Assembly: GCA_947652605.1 (NCBI GenBank)
Contig: OX393577.1
Location: 51,373,494 to 51,437,493 of the forward strand
Length of the DNA stretch: 64,000 bases
Direction of reading: 5' to 3'
Source: Elmis aenea
Taxonomy: Eukaryota > Arthropoda > Insecta > Coleoptera > Elmidae
Part shown: positions 35,114-45,814 of the stretch, piece by piece
How positions within the stretch are numbered: position 1 is the first letter of the stretch
Layout of the letters: the number at the start of each line of letters is the position of its first letter
Made by a program: the position numbers and the translations under genes
The notes under the pieces: generated by a model
Databases searched by the model: none
What the model saw: only the letters and a program-made list of their open reading frames with translations
What the model was told of the DNA's origin: nothing

Positions 35114-35265
35114 TTTTTGGGTAACAGGACCATTACCCCCAGGACAATAACTCCCGGAAAATAACCACCGGACAATAACCCCACGGACAATAACCCCCCG
35201 TACCAATAACCCCCGGACAGAAAACACCCGTGTAAAAAACCCTCGAACAAAAAACCCCAATGCAA
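35114..35265 (-). repeat. Tandem array of a GGACAATAACCCCC-like unit
   Basis: About nine or ten copies of a 14-16-bp unit resembling CCCGGACAATAAC, progressively diverging to (C)GAACAAAAAACCCC at the right. Read on the minus strand the units encode a repeating VRGVIVRG-type string, part of a 200-codon frame that runs into the gap; I regard the frame as a by-product of the repeat. Locally much more C/G-rich than the surroundings. Confidence 0.85.
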
Positions 35266-35343
35266 AAAAAAACTGACTAACTTGAAATATCGGTAGATTA
35301 TAATTGCCGCAATGAAAAGTAATAAAGTTTAAAAAAAAAATAA

Positions 35344-35414
35344 TAAAGGTCCACACACACCGGCGCGATCTCGACGCGGTCGCGGGCGCGGGCGCGGTCA
35401 CGATAATTGGTAGT
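35344..35414. other. GC-rich sequence abutting the assembly gap
   Basis: CACACCGGCGCGATCTCGAC and a run of GCGGTCGCGGGCGCGGGCGC lie immediately left of the N block. This is the most GC-rich stretch of the window and probably explains the failure to assemble across it. Confidence 0.7.
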
Positions 35415-35614
35415 NNNNNNNNNNNNNNNNNNNNNNNNNNNNNNNNNNNNNNNNNNNNNNNNNNNNNNNNNNNNNNNNNNNNNNNNNNNNNNNNNNNNNN
35501 NNNNNNNNNNNNNNNNNNNNNNNNNNNNNNNNNNNNNNNNNNNNNNNNNNNNNNNNNNNNNNNNNNNNNNNNNNNNNNNNNNNNNNNNNNNNNNNNNNNN
35601 NNNNNNNNNNNNNN
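35415..35614. other. Assembly gap, 200 N
   Basis: Exactly 200 unknown bases, a round number that suggests a placeholder rather than a measured size. Frames reported through it are meaningless. Confidence 1.
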
Positions 35615-35636
35615 AAAAACAAAATTTAACAGCCGA

Positions 35637-35738
35637 TTACAATAAATGTTCAACATGACGACCATCCTCTTGAATACAGATTGTGATCCTCTTTTCAAGT
35701 GAACGCCTTACATTACGCAACTTAGGAGTGATTGTCTC
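35637..35738 (-). pseudogene. Mariner-type transposase C-terminus beside the gap
   Basis: On the minus strand the sequence reads LRNVRRSLEKRITICIQEDG then RHVEHLL and a stop (complement of 35637-35639). This is the same family-type ending, RNVxxSxxxRxxxCIxxxGGHxEHLL, as the GGHFEHLLK tail at 3934-3994, with Gly-to-Arg and Phe-to-Val changes in the block. The catalytic part would lie further right (35740 onwards), but the frame is not maintained there. Confidence 0.7.
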
Positions 35739-36638
35739 AAAAGTTTTTGAATTATTATTACATACATTTTAGTTATCACTAGAAATATTTTTATAAATGT
35801 TCAATTAAAGTTACTACCGTCCCAATTTGAAATATTTTCTGTGTATTTATATTTTAGTTAACACACCATAAACACTTACCTTCATTAAACATTGTGCACA
35901 CTGTATAAAACACAATGTTTGCAAAATGCGTGGAACCAGAAGTTAAGCAAAGACATTTTGGTAGAACCGAGAGTCGTATCAAACAAAAAAAATAGTTTAT
36001 ATGATTTACTAATCATCTTATCATACTGGTCCAATAAATAAATGCATAAATAATTGTAAAAAATCTCGATTTAAACGTGAGATTGCTCTTCACTATAAAA
36101 AAATGTCAAAAATGCGTAGGCAAAAGATAAAACTAAACCTTTCTTGTTCTTTCGTTCAATTGTTTCAAATTACCGCTGTCTATCTTCATAGCCTACTCGA
36201 AAATATTACTTTGACCTAATAATTAACAAGAAAATCGCAATATCTCGGAAAATATCAACTTTAGGTATAAAACAGTATTAATGTTTTCGAAAGAGAATTA
36301 CATTTTCTATAAGACGGTGTAAAAAAATATAAGGAATTGTATTTAAAAAAAATGAGTTATCGATGTTTAAAGTTTCACAAATTTGACCAAGCGTAAAAAA
36401 CGTCCTGTATAATATTTTAAAAATGTAGGTGGTGCAAAGTGTTACATAATCTATTGTCAATCTTATCTCCAAGCGAATTTCTTCAGACTTCTCAAAGTTT
36501 TTAAATGTTGAAAATTTTTGAAAATACTGTATTTTCATGAAAATGCGATTTTCACGAGAACGGTTGACTTTAGACCCATATGACCTTGTACATTTTATTA
36601 ATTAAATTTAAAGAGGAATCCAAAAATGTAAAAATATA
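35739..36638. other. Unassigned sequence
   Basis: AT-rich, with the 86-codon minus-strand frame 36278-36538 lacking known features. Probably decayed TA-element interior. Confidence 0.3.
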
Positions 36639-36823
36639 TAGGGTGTTCCATAAGAAAAAGTATAACTTTGATATGCCACTCTTTTTTGGAGCACCCTGTA
36701 TGTTTGAAAATATTTTTAAAATGTAGCCCTTATTGACTTACATAATCTAACAGCGACAGAAATTGGAAAATATAAAGCGTTTCGCCATAAAACTCCGACG
36801 CGTCCGTCGTGACTCACCCTGTA
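36639..36823. mobile_element. Cluster of TACAGGGTG-type ends
   Basis: A left end TAGGGTGTTCCATAAG at 36639, a right end GGAGCACCCTGTA ending 36700, and a second right end GTGACTCACCCTGTA ending 36823. The pairings are uncertain: the first and second could bound a tiny 62-bp element, or the first and third a 185-bp one. Confidence 0.5.
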
Positions 36824-37012
36824 TAAGTAAAGCATAATGATATTCCTTTAATAATAGTATCATTTAATATTTTTATGTGGGTGACACGTCACTTAAGTAG
36901 GCATCACCTCAATTTGGTGTAGCATTTCTACAAGACATTCTTAAAAAAATTAGTTTTGTATTTATTTTTTTGATTATCATTATAGTTTGTAAATCATAAC
37001 AACATTTAAAAC

Positions 37013-37530
37013 TCTATTCACATGTAACTGAGCTCTACTTCTAAGCACCCCCTTTTTTTCTTTAGTTTTGTATTTAATAAAACGAAATTTTACTCATATC
37101 ATACGTGCAAAAAACCGGATTTTTTTGAGCACTTGCAAACAATTATTTCACTTCCGGTTTCGCCGGAAATGACCCTAACTTTATTATTTTAAATGGAACA
37201 CCCGGTATATTTTTACATTTTTGTAAAGACGAAGCAATTTTGAATACAACTGCACTCTTTTGATTAATGTACTACTACAATTCCGTTAAAAAAAAAAACA
37301 CTCAATTAAAAAAAATATTTTCTTCCAAACATTATTTGAGGTTATAAACATTAAAAACACTGCAGTTGCATTCAAAATTGCTTCATCTTTCCAAAAACGT
37401 AAAAATATTTAAGGTGTTCCATTTAAAATAACAAAGTTATGGTCATTTCCGGCGAAACCGGAAGTGATACAATTGTGAGCATGTGTTCAATAAATCTGGT
37501 TTTTACACATACCTTACCGTCAGAAAGTTT
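37013..37530. mobile_element. Family C inverted arms
   Basis: CACTTCCGGTTTCGCCGGAAATGACC with GGAACACCCGGTA (37140-37207) and its inverse GGTGTTCC...TCATTTCCGGCGAAACCGGAAGTG (37412-37466) flank a centre near 37285. Each arm contains the small perfect palindrome TTCCGGCGAAACCGGAA-type hairpin. The outer right part runs into the Tc1 remnant at about 37520. Confidence 0.7.
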
Positions 37531-37673
37531 GGAAATAAATAAATTAATATTTATGAACATTTTTAACAAAAGAATAAAAATAATTTATTTTTAATTATAA
37601 TCAACATTAATAATACAACTATTCTCATAAAACTGTATTTATAATAACCTAACCTGACCTGAACTGACCTAAA

Positions 37674-37890
37674 CAGCACTTTCGTCAAAATGAGCACCTT
37701 TTGCTTTAATAACTGCTTGGCATATTCTTGGCATTCTGTTAACTAATTTTTGCAGTTTCGTGTGCTGTGTTGACCCATGCTTGTTAAAGTTTTAACCAAA
37801 AGTTGTTTTCATTTGTAGCTGCAGTTTTTCGGACTTGCCGGTCTAATCCATCCTACAAAACCTCAATGGGAGAAAGATCTGCCCCCTTAT
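37674..37890 (-). pseudogene. Tc1 transposase C-terminal piece
   Basis: Reading on the minus strand from 37890: ADLSPIEVL, stop, DGLDRQVRK, then after a frame change KLVNRMPRICQAVIKAKGAH. These are the third catalytic region (SPDLNPIEHLWDELDRxVR, where the glutamate of PIE is the catalytic acid) and the terminal LVxSMPRRxxAVIxAKGGxTxY of Tc1 transposases. The glutamate is present but stops and at least one frameshift inactivate the gene. The preceding part of the same protein is found at 39098-39213, separated by about 1.2 kb. Confidence 0.85.
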
Positions 37891-39097
37891 TCCGTAACTT
37901 TTAAACACCACCGTAAACACCACGCGTTAGTGGTGACTTCCCAATTCGGGTAGTTGATATTCCGTTTCTTCTGAGGACCAAGGATGAACCCTAACCGTAA
38001 ATGCTAGACGTAATTCGTGTGAAACCGGCTCGACAGCCGCGTTTAAGGCTAAAACCCTGTCATTTCGACTTGTTTACTCAATACTCAATAACATTTAATG
38101 ATTGGGGGTGAAATGTTATATTTAAGTAAATTTTTGGAGTGTTGTATTTGTGTTGAATTAAAAAAGAAACTATTTTTAACAATAATTAAGTGTGTTGGAT
38201 ATAAGTAAATTTAGCAACGAAGCGACGAAATAGCGCTTTGGTAAGTACAGTAAATCTTTTATTTTACAAATTGATATTAATTTTGTAACATTTTTAAATC
38301 CGTAATATTATATTGTGTTCATTCAACAAGTAAATAAATACCTCATGTAAACTAGTAATGTATGTATATTATTCGCATGACAGTATATTGGTATTTTTAC
38401 ATTCTTTCAGCATGATGGCCCATCTAACACATATTTTATGGTGGAACGAAGAAAAGAATAAACGCAACATTAAGAAATATGCAAACGTAACTTGCGAGAT
38501 GCACAAAATTATATCAAAATTAAGTTTTGTCATATCTTTGTGTATTATTCGCCAATTTTAATTTCACAGTCCAGCTTAATATATAAATAACATGGTATAT
38601 TTGTTTGTAACGTACATAGTGCAATAAATAAATGAAATCAACTAAACAAAATAGAATTACTTTACCACATCACTGGCCGAATTTAAAAAATACCCACCCA
38701 AAGTGCTGACGACCATTGAAACAAAATTAATTCAGTAAACAAACTATAAAATAAGAAAACTTAACAAAATCGTTGTGTAATATAAAAATAGGAACTAAAC
38801 GCATCAAAACTTAAAAAAAAAACTACCATAAATTCTTTAATGTAAGACAGAGTGTACAAAGTTACATGGCGGTAATTTTTAAACAAATACGCGTTAAGCA
38901 TATTTCAGTTGTGAACGTGCGCAGTAGGATTTTCTGTACTAACTTTCCTAAAATAGTAGATACAGGTTTTAACTTGGGTAAACCCGCCGTGAGTTACCAC
39001 CGGTGGGTTAGAGCATCGCTTTTTGTAGAAGTGGGTCATATTAACAAGGTAGTAATGAACTTGCATTTCCGTTAAATCCAAAGTTACAGAATCCAGC
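37891..39097. mobile_element. Probable insertion splitting the Tc1 transposase
   Basis: The transposase breaks after TCACCAGCAG on the right side and resumes at GCAGATCTT on the left, which suggests that GCAG was duplicated. Near the edges ATTCCGTAACTTT (37891-37904) pairs with AAAGTTACAGAAT (39080-39092), a short inverted repeat. Neither the type nor the exact ends can be settled. The interior has frames at 38358-38561 and 38866-39075 with no known domain. Confidence 0.5.
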
Positions 39098-39213
39098 TGC
39101 TGGTGACTGAGCAGGCCAAATCATTTGTTTGCAAACGTTTTTCTTTCTAGACCTTGCAGATAATTTCGACACAATGCTGAGGAGTGTTTCGGGTCGTTAT
39201 CCAAATACCAAAT
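39098..39213 (-). pseudogene. Tc1 transposase middle piece
   Basis: Minus-strand reading: WYLDNDPKHSSALCRNYLQG near 39213-39150, then, after a frameshift, MIWPAQSP at 39121-39099. DNDPKH carries the second catalytic aspartate of Tc1 transposases and WPxQSPDLNPIE follows it by about 30 residues in the family, exactly as here, with the DLSPIE part now at 37870-37890. The first catalytic aspartate and the DNA-binding domain are not seen. Confidence 0.85.
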
Positions 39214-39223
39214 TAATTTTTTT

Positions 39224-39542
39224 AAAGAATTATTTGAGGTTATAAACATTAAAAATAGTGCAGTTGCATTCAAAATTGCTTCCTCTTACCAAAAACGTAA
39301 ACATATACAGGGTGTTTCATTTATAATAACAAAGTTAGGGTCATTTCCGGCAAAACCGTTATTGAAACAATTGTGTGCATGTGCTCAAAAACACTGGTTT
39401 TTGCACGTATGTTATGTCTAAAATTTCGTTTTATTAAAAATACAAAATATGCACTTATGTTATTGAATTTTTTTCCTCATCGTTGTCAGACGTCGCATTT
39501 TCGAATAAAAGTGCTGGTACGGGTGGTCTGAAACACCCTGTA
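39224..39542 (+). mobile_element. Family C right arm with 237-bp terminal unit
   Basis: AATTATTTGAGGTTATAAAC and the following blocks are shared with 19381, 49341 and 62000. From 39306 to 39542 the unit TACAGGGTGTTTCA...TGAAACACCCTGTA is bounded by TA on both sides and could be an independent MITE. Confidence 0.7.
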
Positions 39543-39706
39543 TAATGGGTTATGGGATGAAACTCTGGGATTGCACCAAACAAAGTAATGTTGCCATTAT
39601 TAGAAGAGGACCAAAAAGAGTAAAACTTTTTGAATTAGTGCATTGAAAAGTATTTTTGCACTGCTTAACTTACACAATATACAAATGTATAAAATACATT
39701 TACGTA

Positions 39707-41023
39707 GGGGAGAGCGGGGATAAAAGTAACATTTTTTTGTTTTTATTTAATTTCTCATAGATTATTACAAATTTTTTACATCCAAATTGGTTTAATGATA
39801 GATTGGACATTTGTCTTGCTTCCAAGATATTTATTTCGTTTGTTTCGTAAAGCAACTGTTAGAAATTTTTTTTTTCTTTAGTAAGACAGCTGTTACTTTC
39901 AACCTCAACGTTGGGGCTAAAAGTAACAATGATTGGGGTAAGTTGTAACGGCAAAATAATTTACACAGCTCATAAGTAGTGGGTAAATATATTAGTATTC
40001 ATCAACAAAATTAATATTTTATTCAAAAATACACCTTAGCAAAATGAAAAAATAAAAAAAACTATCTTTGGTACAATACAAAATGATAAGTGAACAGTAT
40101 GGCATACCAGGTAAGGGCGGTCCCAAATTATTAAATTTATACTGGATCATAACTGTTTGTTTTATTTTTAAAAAATCTAACCGCCCTTAAACTGACCGTC
40201 ATTCATTAAATCAGTAAAAGAGGGTCAGGTTAAGTTGGGTTGGTTAAAGCTTTGTTTATATTAAGTTATAAATATTAAGGTTATAGAATAAAAACAATGG
40301 CGGCTGGTAGGAAAACAAAAAGTACCAGATCTTACCAATTTACATAGGTTTTACAATTTAAAATGCTTTTTAAGAAATGATTTAGCTTTACATACATTTC
40401 CATCATTAAACCGATATTATATACTGAGTTTTATAATTTAATAATTTGGGACTGCAGTTACCAGGTTTGCCAAGATTATAAGTACCTACATATTTAAAAA
40501 TGTGAATCAAAAAGATACAACAAACTGGAAAATTATTCCGACAACTCTTGTATATTCTCATCTACGAAGAAAGCCACCAATTATGTGCTAAGAGTGAACA
40601 TTTGCAAGTGAAAACATTGATTGGGGTTGGTTGTAACACTTTGTTACTTTTGACCCCAAGTGTACACAAAAAAAAAATTCAGGGAATCCACAATTAACCA
40701 CGATTCCAACGTCAAATTGTATTGCATCCACCAATAGCCAACTAAATTTAGAACAAAATAATATAGGTACTTTTTTGTTCCTATTTTAGAGATCGCCAAA
40801 AAGTTACTCGACGGATGAGACAACGCAGTAACTTTTAGGCGGAAAATAGTGACTCTGGCTGGCAAAAAGTTAACCTCTATGACAGATGAAAACTAGCAAT
40901 GTAGGTAGGGAGCTGGATGTAACTTAACATTGCAAAAGCGTTTAGGGCGATATAAAACAAAAATTAAAGAAACTATAGGCACTGTTACAACCTACACGTG
41001 TTACTTTTATCCCCGGTCTCCCC
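39707..41023. mobile_element. TA-inserting element with GGGGAGAGCGGGG ends
   Basis: The ends GGGGAGAGCGGGGATAAAAG and the inverse CTTTTATCCCCGGTCTCCCC are both flanked by TA. Inner copies of GGGG(C/T)TAAAAGTAAC and GTTACTTTTGACCCC occur near 39913, 39935 and 40641. No transposase frame is visible in about 1.3 kb. The 73-codon minus-strand frame 40644-40865 has no known domain. Superfamily not determined. Confidence 0.8.
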
Positions 41024-41026
41024 TAC

Positions 41027-42586
41027 AACTATTTCTGTCTATTTAACGTATTAATAAACTTTTTAAGAGGAGCCTTTAAAAATAAATTTTTAAGAATTTA
41101 AATTTCAAATAATGGCGAATTTACATTTTCAAAGTCGCCAAGATTGCTTCATATTATTGGCGATACGTGACAAATGCACTCCTAACTCTAATGCATTATG
41201 CATTTGAATTGTAATGTACCTATCACATATTCAACATAACAAAAAATGTCACGTGTCATGAGCTTACTACTAGGAAATGGAATCGCTAGCTAGCTGTAGG
41301 ATGCATTTCCGATAGCTTATGGATGATCACTGCTGCGAATAAACTTCCCGGAATCTTCGAGAAAATTTATAAAATCTGAATATGACAAATGCTCAAATAT
41401 TTGACATAAGAACTATGTGAAATAATTCATATTTTATGAGGAATAGTTGTAGAAGTAAGTATATGTCTAAATGTACTTATTGCAAGTTCTTCTTGATTTT
41501 ATTATAATTTTCCAACGACTGCTTCAGCAAGTTTTAATAGATCTTTAAGTTTTTTACTGAAATTATGTCAAGAAGTCGTCTATTTCACTCAAATGAAATG
41601 TTAAGTAGTTGCTAAATTGAAACGACATCTCGTTATTAGTTTCATTACAGTTCGAGCCCGGTAGAGGCAAACTTTTACACCGCGAACATGACAGTGAACG
41701 CCGCAGTCTCCTATTATATGCTTAAAGTTTGGTGTAGCTTTATTCTGAAGGACTATTTGTTAACCTTTTTTGCACGAGAAGCTTTAAAGCGTTGCTTCAG
41801 TTACTCTTTATTAAGCCGAGCTTGTGGTACGCTAACGTTTAACAAACACACAACCAAAGAGTGTAGTGATCTTTAAATAAATCGCTTTTTATTTTCGTGG
41901 AAGTCGATTGATGAGTTGCTATTTTGCCAAAGTGATTTTGTTTACTTTGTTAGTAGCTATCGTAAAAAGTTTTTATTGTTCTATTTACAAAAATCAAGTA
42001 TTTAAAAATACTTAAGAGAAAATACATCGCGAATGTGTGAAGATCTAGATTGTGATTATGGCATACAAAACCGGTTGTAATCTTAATCGGTTAATCAGTT
42101 TTTGTCAAAATTTCGTACTAATCGAAATCGGTCAATTCTTTTCGATTAATCGATTTTTCTAGTACAGGTAACTCTGTACTAAGTAACATTCGTCTATAAA
42201 ATTTGACTTTTTGGAATGACTGGTCTTTCTGAAATATTGTTTTATTAAAATACACCATTTGTGATTACATTTTGTGGTATTATCTCCCCTAATTATTTTA
42301 GAAAAAAAGTGCAATTAGTTTTTTTTTGCAGAGAAAAAAATTCTGGATCTATAAATATAATTAATATTAATTTTTCGTATGCCAATAACTGGAAATTAAG
42401 CAAATTACAAAACGCGTTATGACAAAAATTTGTAGTGCCTTGAAATTATGTTATGTGACAACTGCCCATCCTAATGTTGCTTATTCTATCACTTTGTCAA
42501 AATGTCTTCATACTTACTATGCTTAACTATGGTCCTTTTTAAGTTAAAAGACAATATTTTTTGTTGTAATTTATACAAATTATTTA
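41027..42586. other. About 1.5 kb without recognised gene
   Basis: AT-rich. A 62-codon frame at 41688-41876 lies in slightly GC-richer sequence but shows no domain. Near 42065-42175 repeated (A/T)AATCGGTTAATC and TCGATTAATCGA motifs suggest a decayed hAT subterminal region. Confidence 0.35.
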
Positions 42587-42756
42587 TTTTTTGTGCGATC
42601 GTACTAGAAACAGTTGTTTGACGCACGCGTTAGCAGCCATAAAGTACTGTATTACCGGCGTTACCCTTAGCAACGGCCTAAAAAGTACCTACTTTTCCGG
42701 CCGTTACCCTTAGCAACGGCCTTAGCAACGGCCGCTACAGCGTACGAAATAGTACC
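42587..42756 (+). repeat. Foldback family G, copy 4, left part
   Basis: TTTTTTGTGCGATCGTACTAG leads into ATAAAGTACTG and three TTAGCAACGGCC copies, then GGCCGCTACAGCGTACGAAATAG, which matches the inverse of 32604-32640. The right part of the same copy appears at 45045-45228, so this copy was split by later insertions. Confidence 0.8.
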
Positions 42757-42769
42757 TATATTACATACC

Positions 42770-42846
42770 GAGCGGGGAAGTGGATCATTACAGCCGAGTG
42801 CTTAATCTATTAAGCACGAGGCTGGAATGATCCTTCCCGTGAGGTA
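42770..42846. repeat. Strong 77-bp hairpin
   Basis: CATACCGAGCGGGGAAGTGGATCATTACAGCCGAGTGCTTAAT pairs with its imperfect inverse around a TCTATTAAG turn to CGTGAGGTATG. The GC-richer stem stands out from the AT-rich context. It is probably the terminus or a hairpin of a mobile element inserted in G. Confidence 0.75.
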
Positions 42847-42951
42847 TGTATACTATTTTAATCACAATCGATTAGTAACTCTAGATAAGTGTCAAATAAT
42901 GTTAATTTTTTATCATAATTTGATAACTTATTTCAACAAAAAGATCTGCGA

Positions 42952-43020
42952 GACCGTTGCTAGGGAATATAACAAGTTTGTTGTCGTTGCTAGGAAATAT
43001 AACAAGTTTGTTGATTCTTA
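42952..43020 (+). repeat. Short tandem repeat, unit about 30 bp
   Basis: GTTGCTAGGGAATATAACAAG and GTTGCTAGGAAATATAACAAG follow each other, each with TTTGTTG. Confidence 0.8.
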
Positions 43021-43206
43021 CAGATAGATACTTATTTTGTCAGTTTATACGGTATTTTTAATAATTGTCTTTGTATTTTTACAAATATTATGTCCGATAA
43101 TTAATTTGAATGTACTCCACCAGAACTGCGAGAAGCTGCAGAAAAAGCAACTGAAGGCATGATTCCAGAAAAAAGCAGGGCGAGATACGAAAACACTTAC
43201 GATGTA

Positions 43207-44737
43207 TACAGGGTGCCCATTTTTCTAACCTAGAGATACAGAAACGTTTAAATTAGCAAATTTGTGCAGAATTTTAAGGGAAATCTGATGCCATTTTCAA
43301 ATTTGACCTACGTCATCAACTTTTTGAAATATTTTGAAAAAACTGAAAAATGTCGATTTTTTCAAACTTGAATAATTCCGTAACCATATGAGTTAGAACA
43401 AAAATAAAAATTGGCTCTTATAGATATTTTTACGTAGATTTTAAATATGTTAACGAAATTTTCATAGCACTCTCGAATTTCGAGTTATAGCACAAACTTG
43501 CATTTTTTTAAATGGAAGTCATAGTTGGCGGTGGTCTTATTAAAAAGGTTATTTTTTTCTCGTTTCAATGATATAAGGTTTGTTATGCTTTACTCTTGTA
43601 GTTTTTCTTTAAATAAGCAAAAATCATTTTACATGTTCACTCCCTACTAATAGATGGGAGTTATCCCGTGTTGATGTTCTTTTTTTTTTTTCGAGGTGAC
43701 ATTTAAGAGTTGTCTCTTATCGTTAGTGTAGCAGTTATTAGCCAGTTACAAATTTTAAAAACAAAACCTCAAAGTTTGTCAAATGAAATTTATTGTTTGT
43801 TATACGTATAAATCTCTCTCTCGTGTTGATCAAAATTTTTGATTGACTTTATTGTAAATTTCAAAAACAATGTTTTCTAATGAAAAAAGAAACGACATGC
43901 TTTTTTATTACTAGGCTTGTAATAGAAATAGTAGAAATTCAAGTGAAATGTATTTGCAAAGATTTATGGAAAGGAGGCAACAAAGAAAGAAATTTTTTTC
44001 GTTATTAGAAACCAATTTAAAAAAATACAGGTCATTTACAAAATCCAAAGGTTTGAAAATTAAATTTAAGCAAGAAGATGAAGAGAGAGTCCTAGAATAC
44101 GTAAATTATAAACCAACATCATCTACCCTACCCGGGAGTTGTCCCTTGAATGTGGTGTCAACTGAAAAGGCCGTAACTGGCTAATAATTGCTACACTAAC
44201 GATAAGAGACAACTCTTAAATGTCACATCGAAAAAAAAAAACATCAACACAGGATAACTCCCATCTATTAGTAGGCAGTGAACATGTAAAATGATTTTTG
44301 CTTATTTAAAGAAAAACTACAAAAGTAAAGCATAACAACCCTTATATCATTGAAACGAGAAAAAACTAACCTTTTTAATAAGACCATAGCCAACTATGAC
44401 TTCCATTTAAAAAAATGCAAGTTTGTGCTATAACTCGGAAATCGAGAGTGCTATGAAAATTCCGTTAACATATTTAAAATCTACGTAAAAACATCTATTC
44501 AAGCCAATTTTTATTTTGGTTCTAACTCATATGGTTACGGAATTATTCAAGTTTGAAAAAATCGACATTTTTTAGTTTTTTCAAAATATTTTAAAAAGTT
44601 GATGACGTAGGTCAAATTTGAAAATGGCATCAGAATTCCCTTAAAATTCTGCACAAATTTGCTAATTTAAACGTTTCTGTATCTCTAATATTAACGGAGT
44701 CACCCATACAACAGGTTAGAAAAATGGGCACCCTGTA
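43207..44737 (+). mobile_element. Long-arm TA element, family D, copy 1
   Basis: The ends TACAGGGTGCCCATTTTTCT and AGAAAAATGGGCACCCTGTA are each flanked by TA. Inverted arms extend for several hundred bp (for example AACTATGACTTCC inverse pairs near 43510 and 44390). A short frame inside, 43948-44184, is shared with copy 2 at 60333-61637. Confidence 0.9.
43948..44184 (+). CDS. Unrecognised 78-codon frame in family D copy 1
   Basis: The product starts MYLQRFMERRQQRKKFFSLL, is rich in Lys/Arg and has no domain I recognise. The first 28 residues recur with three substitutions on the minus strand of family D copy 2 (within 60938-61222), upstream of which both copies have sequence encoding SSN/NSSN-type residues. 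It could be a remnant of an element-encoded protein, such as part of a DNA-binding region, or only conserved DNA read in frame. It lies at the centre of the palindromic element, where a transposase would be expected. In copy 2 the frame diverges after LETNLK, so at most one version is original. Confidence 0.3.
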   Translation: MYLQRFMERRQQRKKFFSLLETNLKKYRSFTKSKGLKIKFKQEDEERVLEYVNYKPTSSTLPGSCPLNVVSTEKAVTG

Positions 44738-44898
44738 TAGTAAGTGGTGCGTGACTAAAGGTGTGCAGCATACCTCTGAAACGGTACTCTTTACGTATTT
44801 TTCTGAATTAGCTAAACAAAATAAAGCCTCCATAAATACGAGTCGTTTGTTCTTTATTTATTTTAAAAATCGTGTTTTAATGCAATCTGATTTACAAA

Positions 44899-45003
44899 AA
44901 TGAAAGTGACAGATAAACTAGTCGGGAATGAAAGTGACAGATAAACTAGCCGGGAATGATCATTCCCGGCTTATCTGTCACTTTCCCAGCTAGCCGTTTC
45001 CCG
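44899..45003. repeat. Tandem-plus-inverted repeat cluster
   Basis: GAAAGTGACAGATAAACTAG(T/C)CGGGAAT occurs twice in tandem (44901 and 44929), followed at once by the inverse ATTCCCGGCTTATCTGTCAC. The last pair forms a hairpin around TGATCA. Confidence 0.85.
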
Positions 45004-45044
45004 ACTGTTTTAAAGGGTACAAATGCACACATTACCAACCGATT

Positions 45045-45228
45045 GTGAGTAATAGTTATTTACGTATCAGCCAGCAAACCAGACGCGGCCGAAAAAGTAC
45101 GTTTTGGCCGAGGTGCATATCACATTTTTTGTGCGATAGAATTAAAAACAATTTAAATTTTTAATAATTTTTAAAATTATAGGTTAGAAACTACGTGACA
45201 TTCTGTCACTGAGATGACGGCGTATGAT
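45045..45228 (-). repeat. Foldback family G, copy 4, right part
   Basis: GTTATTTACGTATCA, CGTTTTGGCCGAGGTGCATA, TTTTTTGTGCGATAG and GGTTAGAAACTACGTGACAT follow in the inverse order of copy 2. It preserves the uninterrupted sequence at the site where copy 3 received the hAT element. Confidence 0.8.
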
Positions 45229-45814
45229 GTTAGCTTTAATGCAAATTTACTTTTTCTTTTTTGTTGATTGGTTGCCATGGAAACGATATAAACTACAACG
45301 ACCGGCCTACCTGATTTATAATGGTTATTGTTTAAGACGCATTTTTCCAAATTTGGCAATGAATGAAGAAGTAAAATACCATGTGTGATACATCAATGAG
45401 TTCAGAAAAAATAAATGCTATCTGAATAAGTAAATAGCAAAAATTGCGCCCATAAAAAAAAACAAAGTTGGTTGTCATAAAACAAAATGTGATCACCATC
45501 CGATTCGGCTTAAAAAGTTGGCAATGTTTTTACACATTTAAAAAATTTCCTACTCCAAAGGGGTTATGGACGATTTTCAAAAATCGTATTTTTTGGTATT
45601 TCCTAATTTTCTCGGAAACCGTTTGAGATATTTCCAATTTCTCTTTGGATTATTAATACCTAAGCACCGAATTTAGCAACTTTCCTAAATTGAAACCTAT
45701 ACTCTAGCTATTATAATAAGCGAGATTCCCATGCTTAAACTTGAATTTCAATCACCCTGTATATCATCTAAAATAAAACAAGATGCAATATTATTAAGGT
45801 TTTCTACGACCCCT
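45229..45814. mobile_element. Family B-like right half
   Basis: TATAATAAGCGAGATTCCCATGC followed by ATCACCCTGTA (ending 45761) is a diverged family B end. No left partner was found. The region before it is AT-rich and featureless. Confidence 0.5.

Noticed and set aside
35096..35698. 200-codon minus-strand frame
   Set aside because: About a third of it is unknown bases, and the rest is a tandem repeat plus a transposase tail read in another frame.
41648..41680. GTTCGAGCCCGG resembling a tRNA or SINE B box
   Set aside because: No A box at the right distance and no cloverleaf could be drawn.
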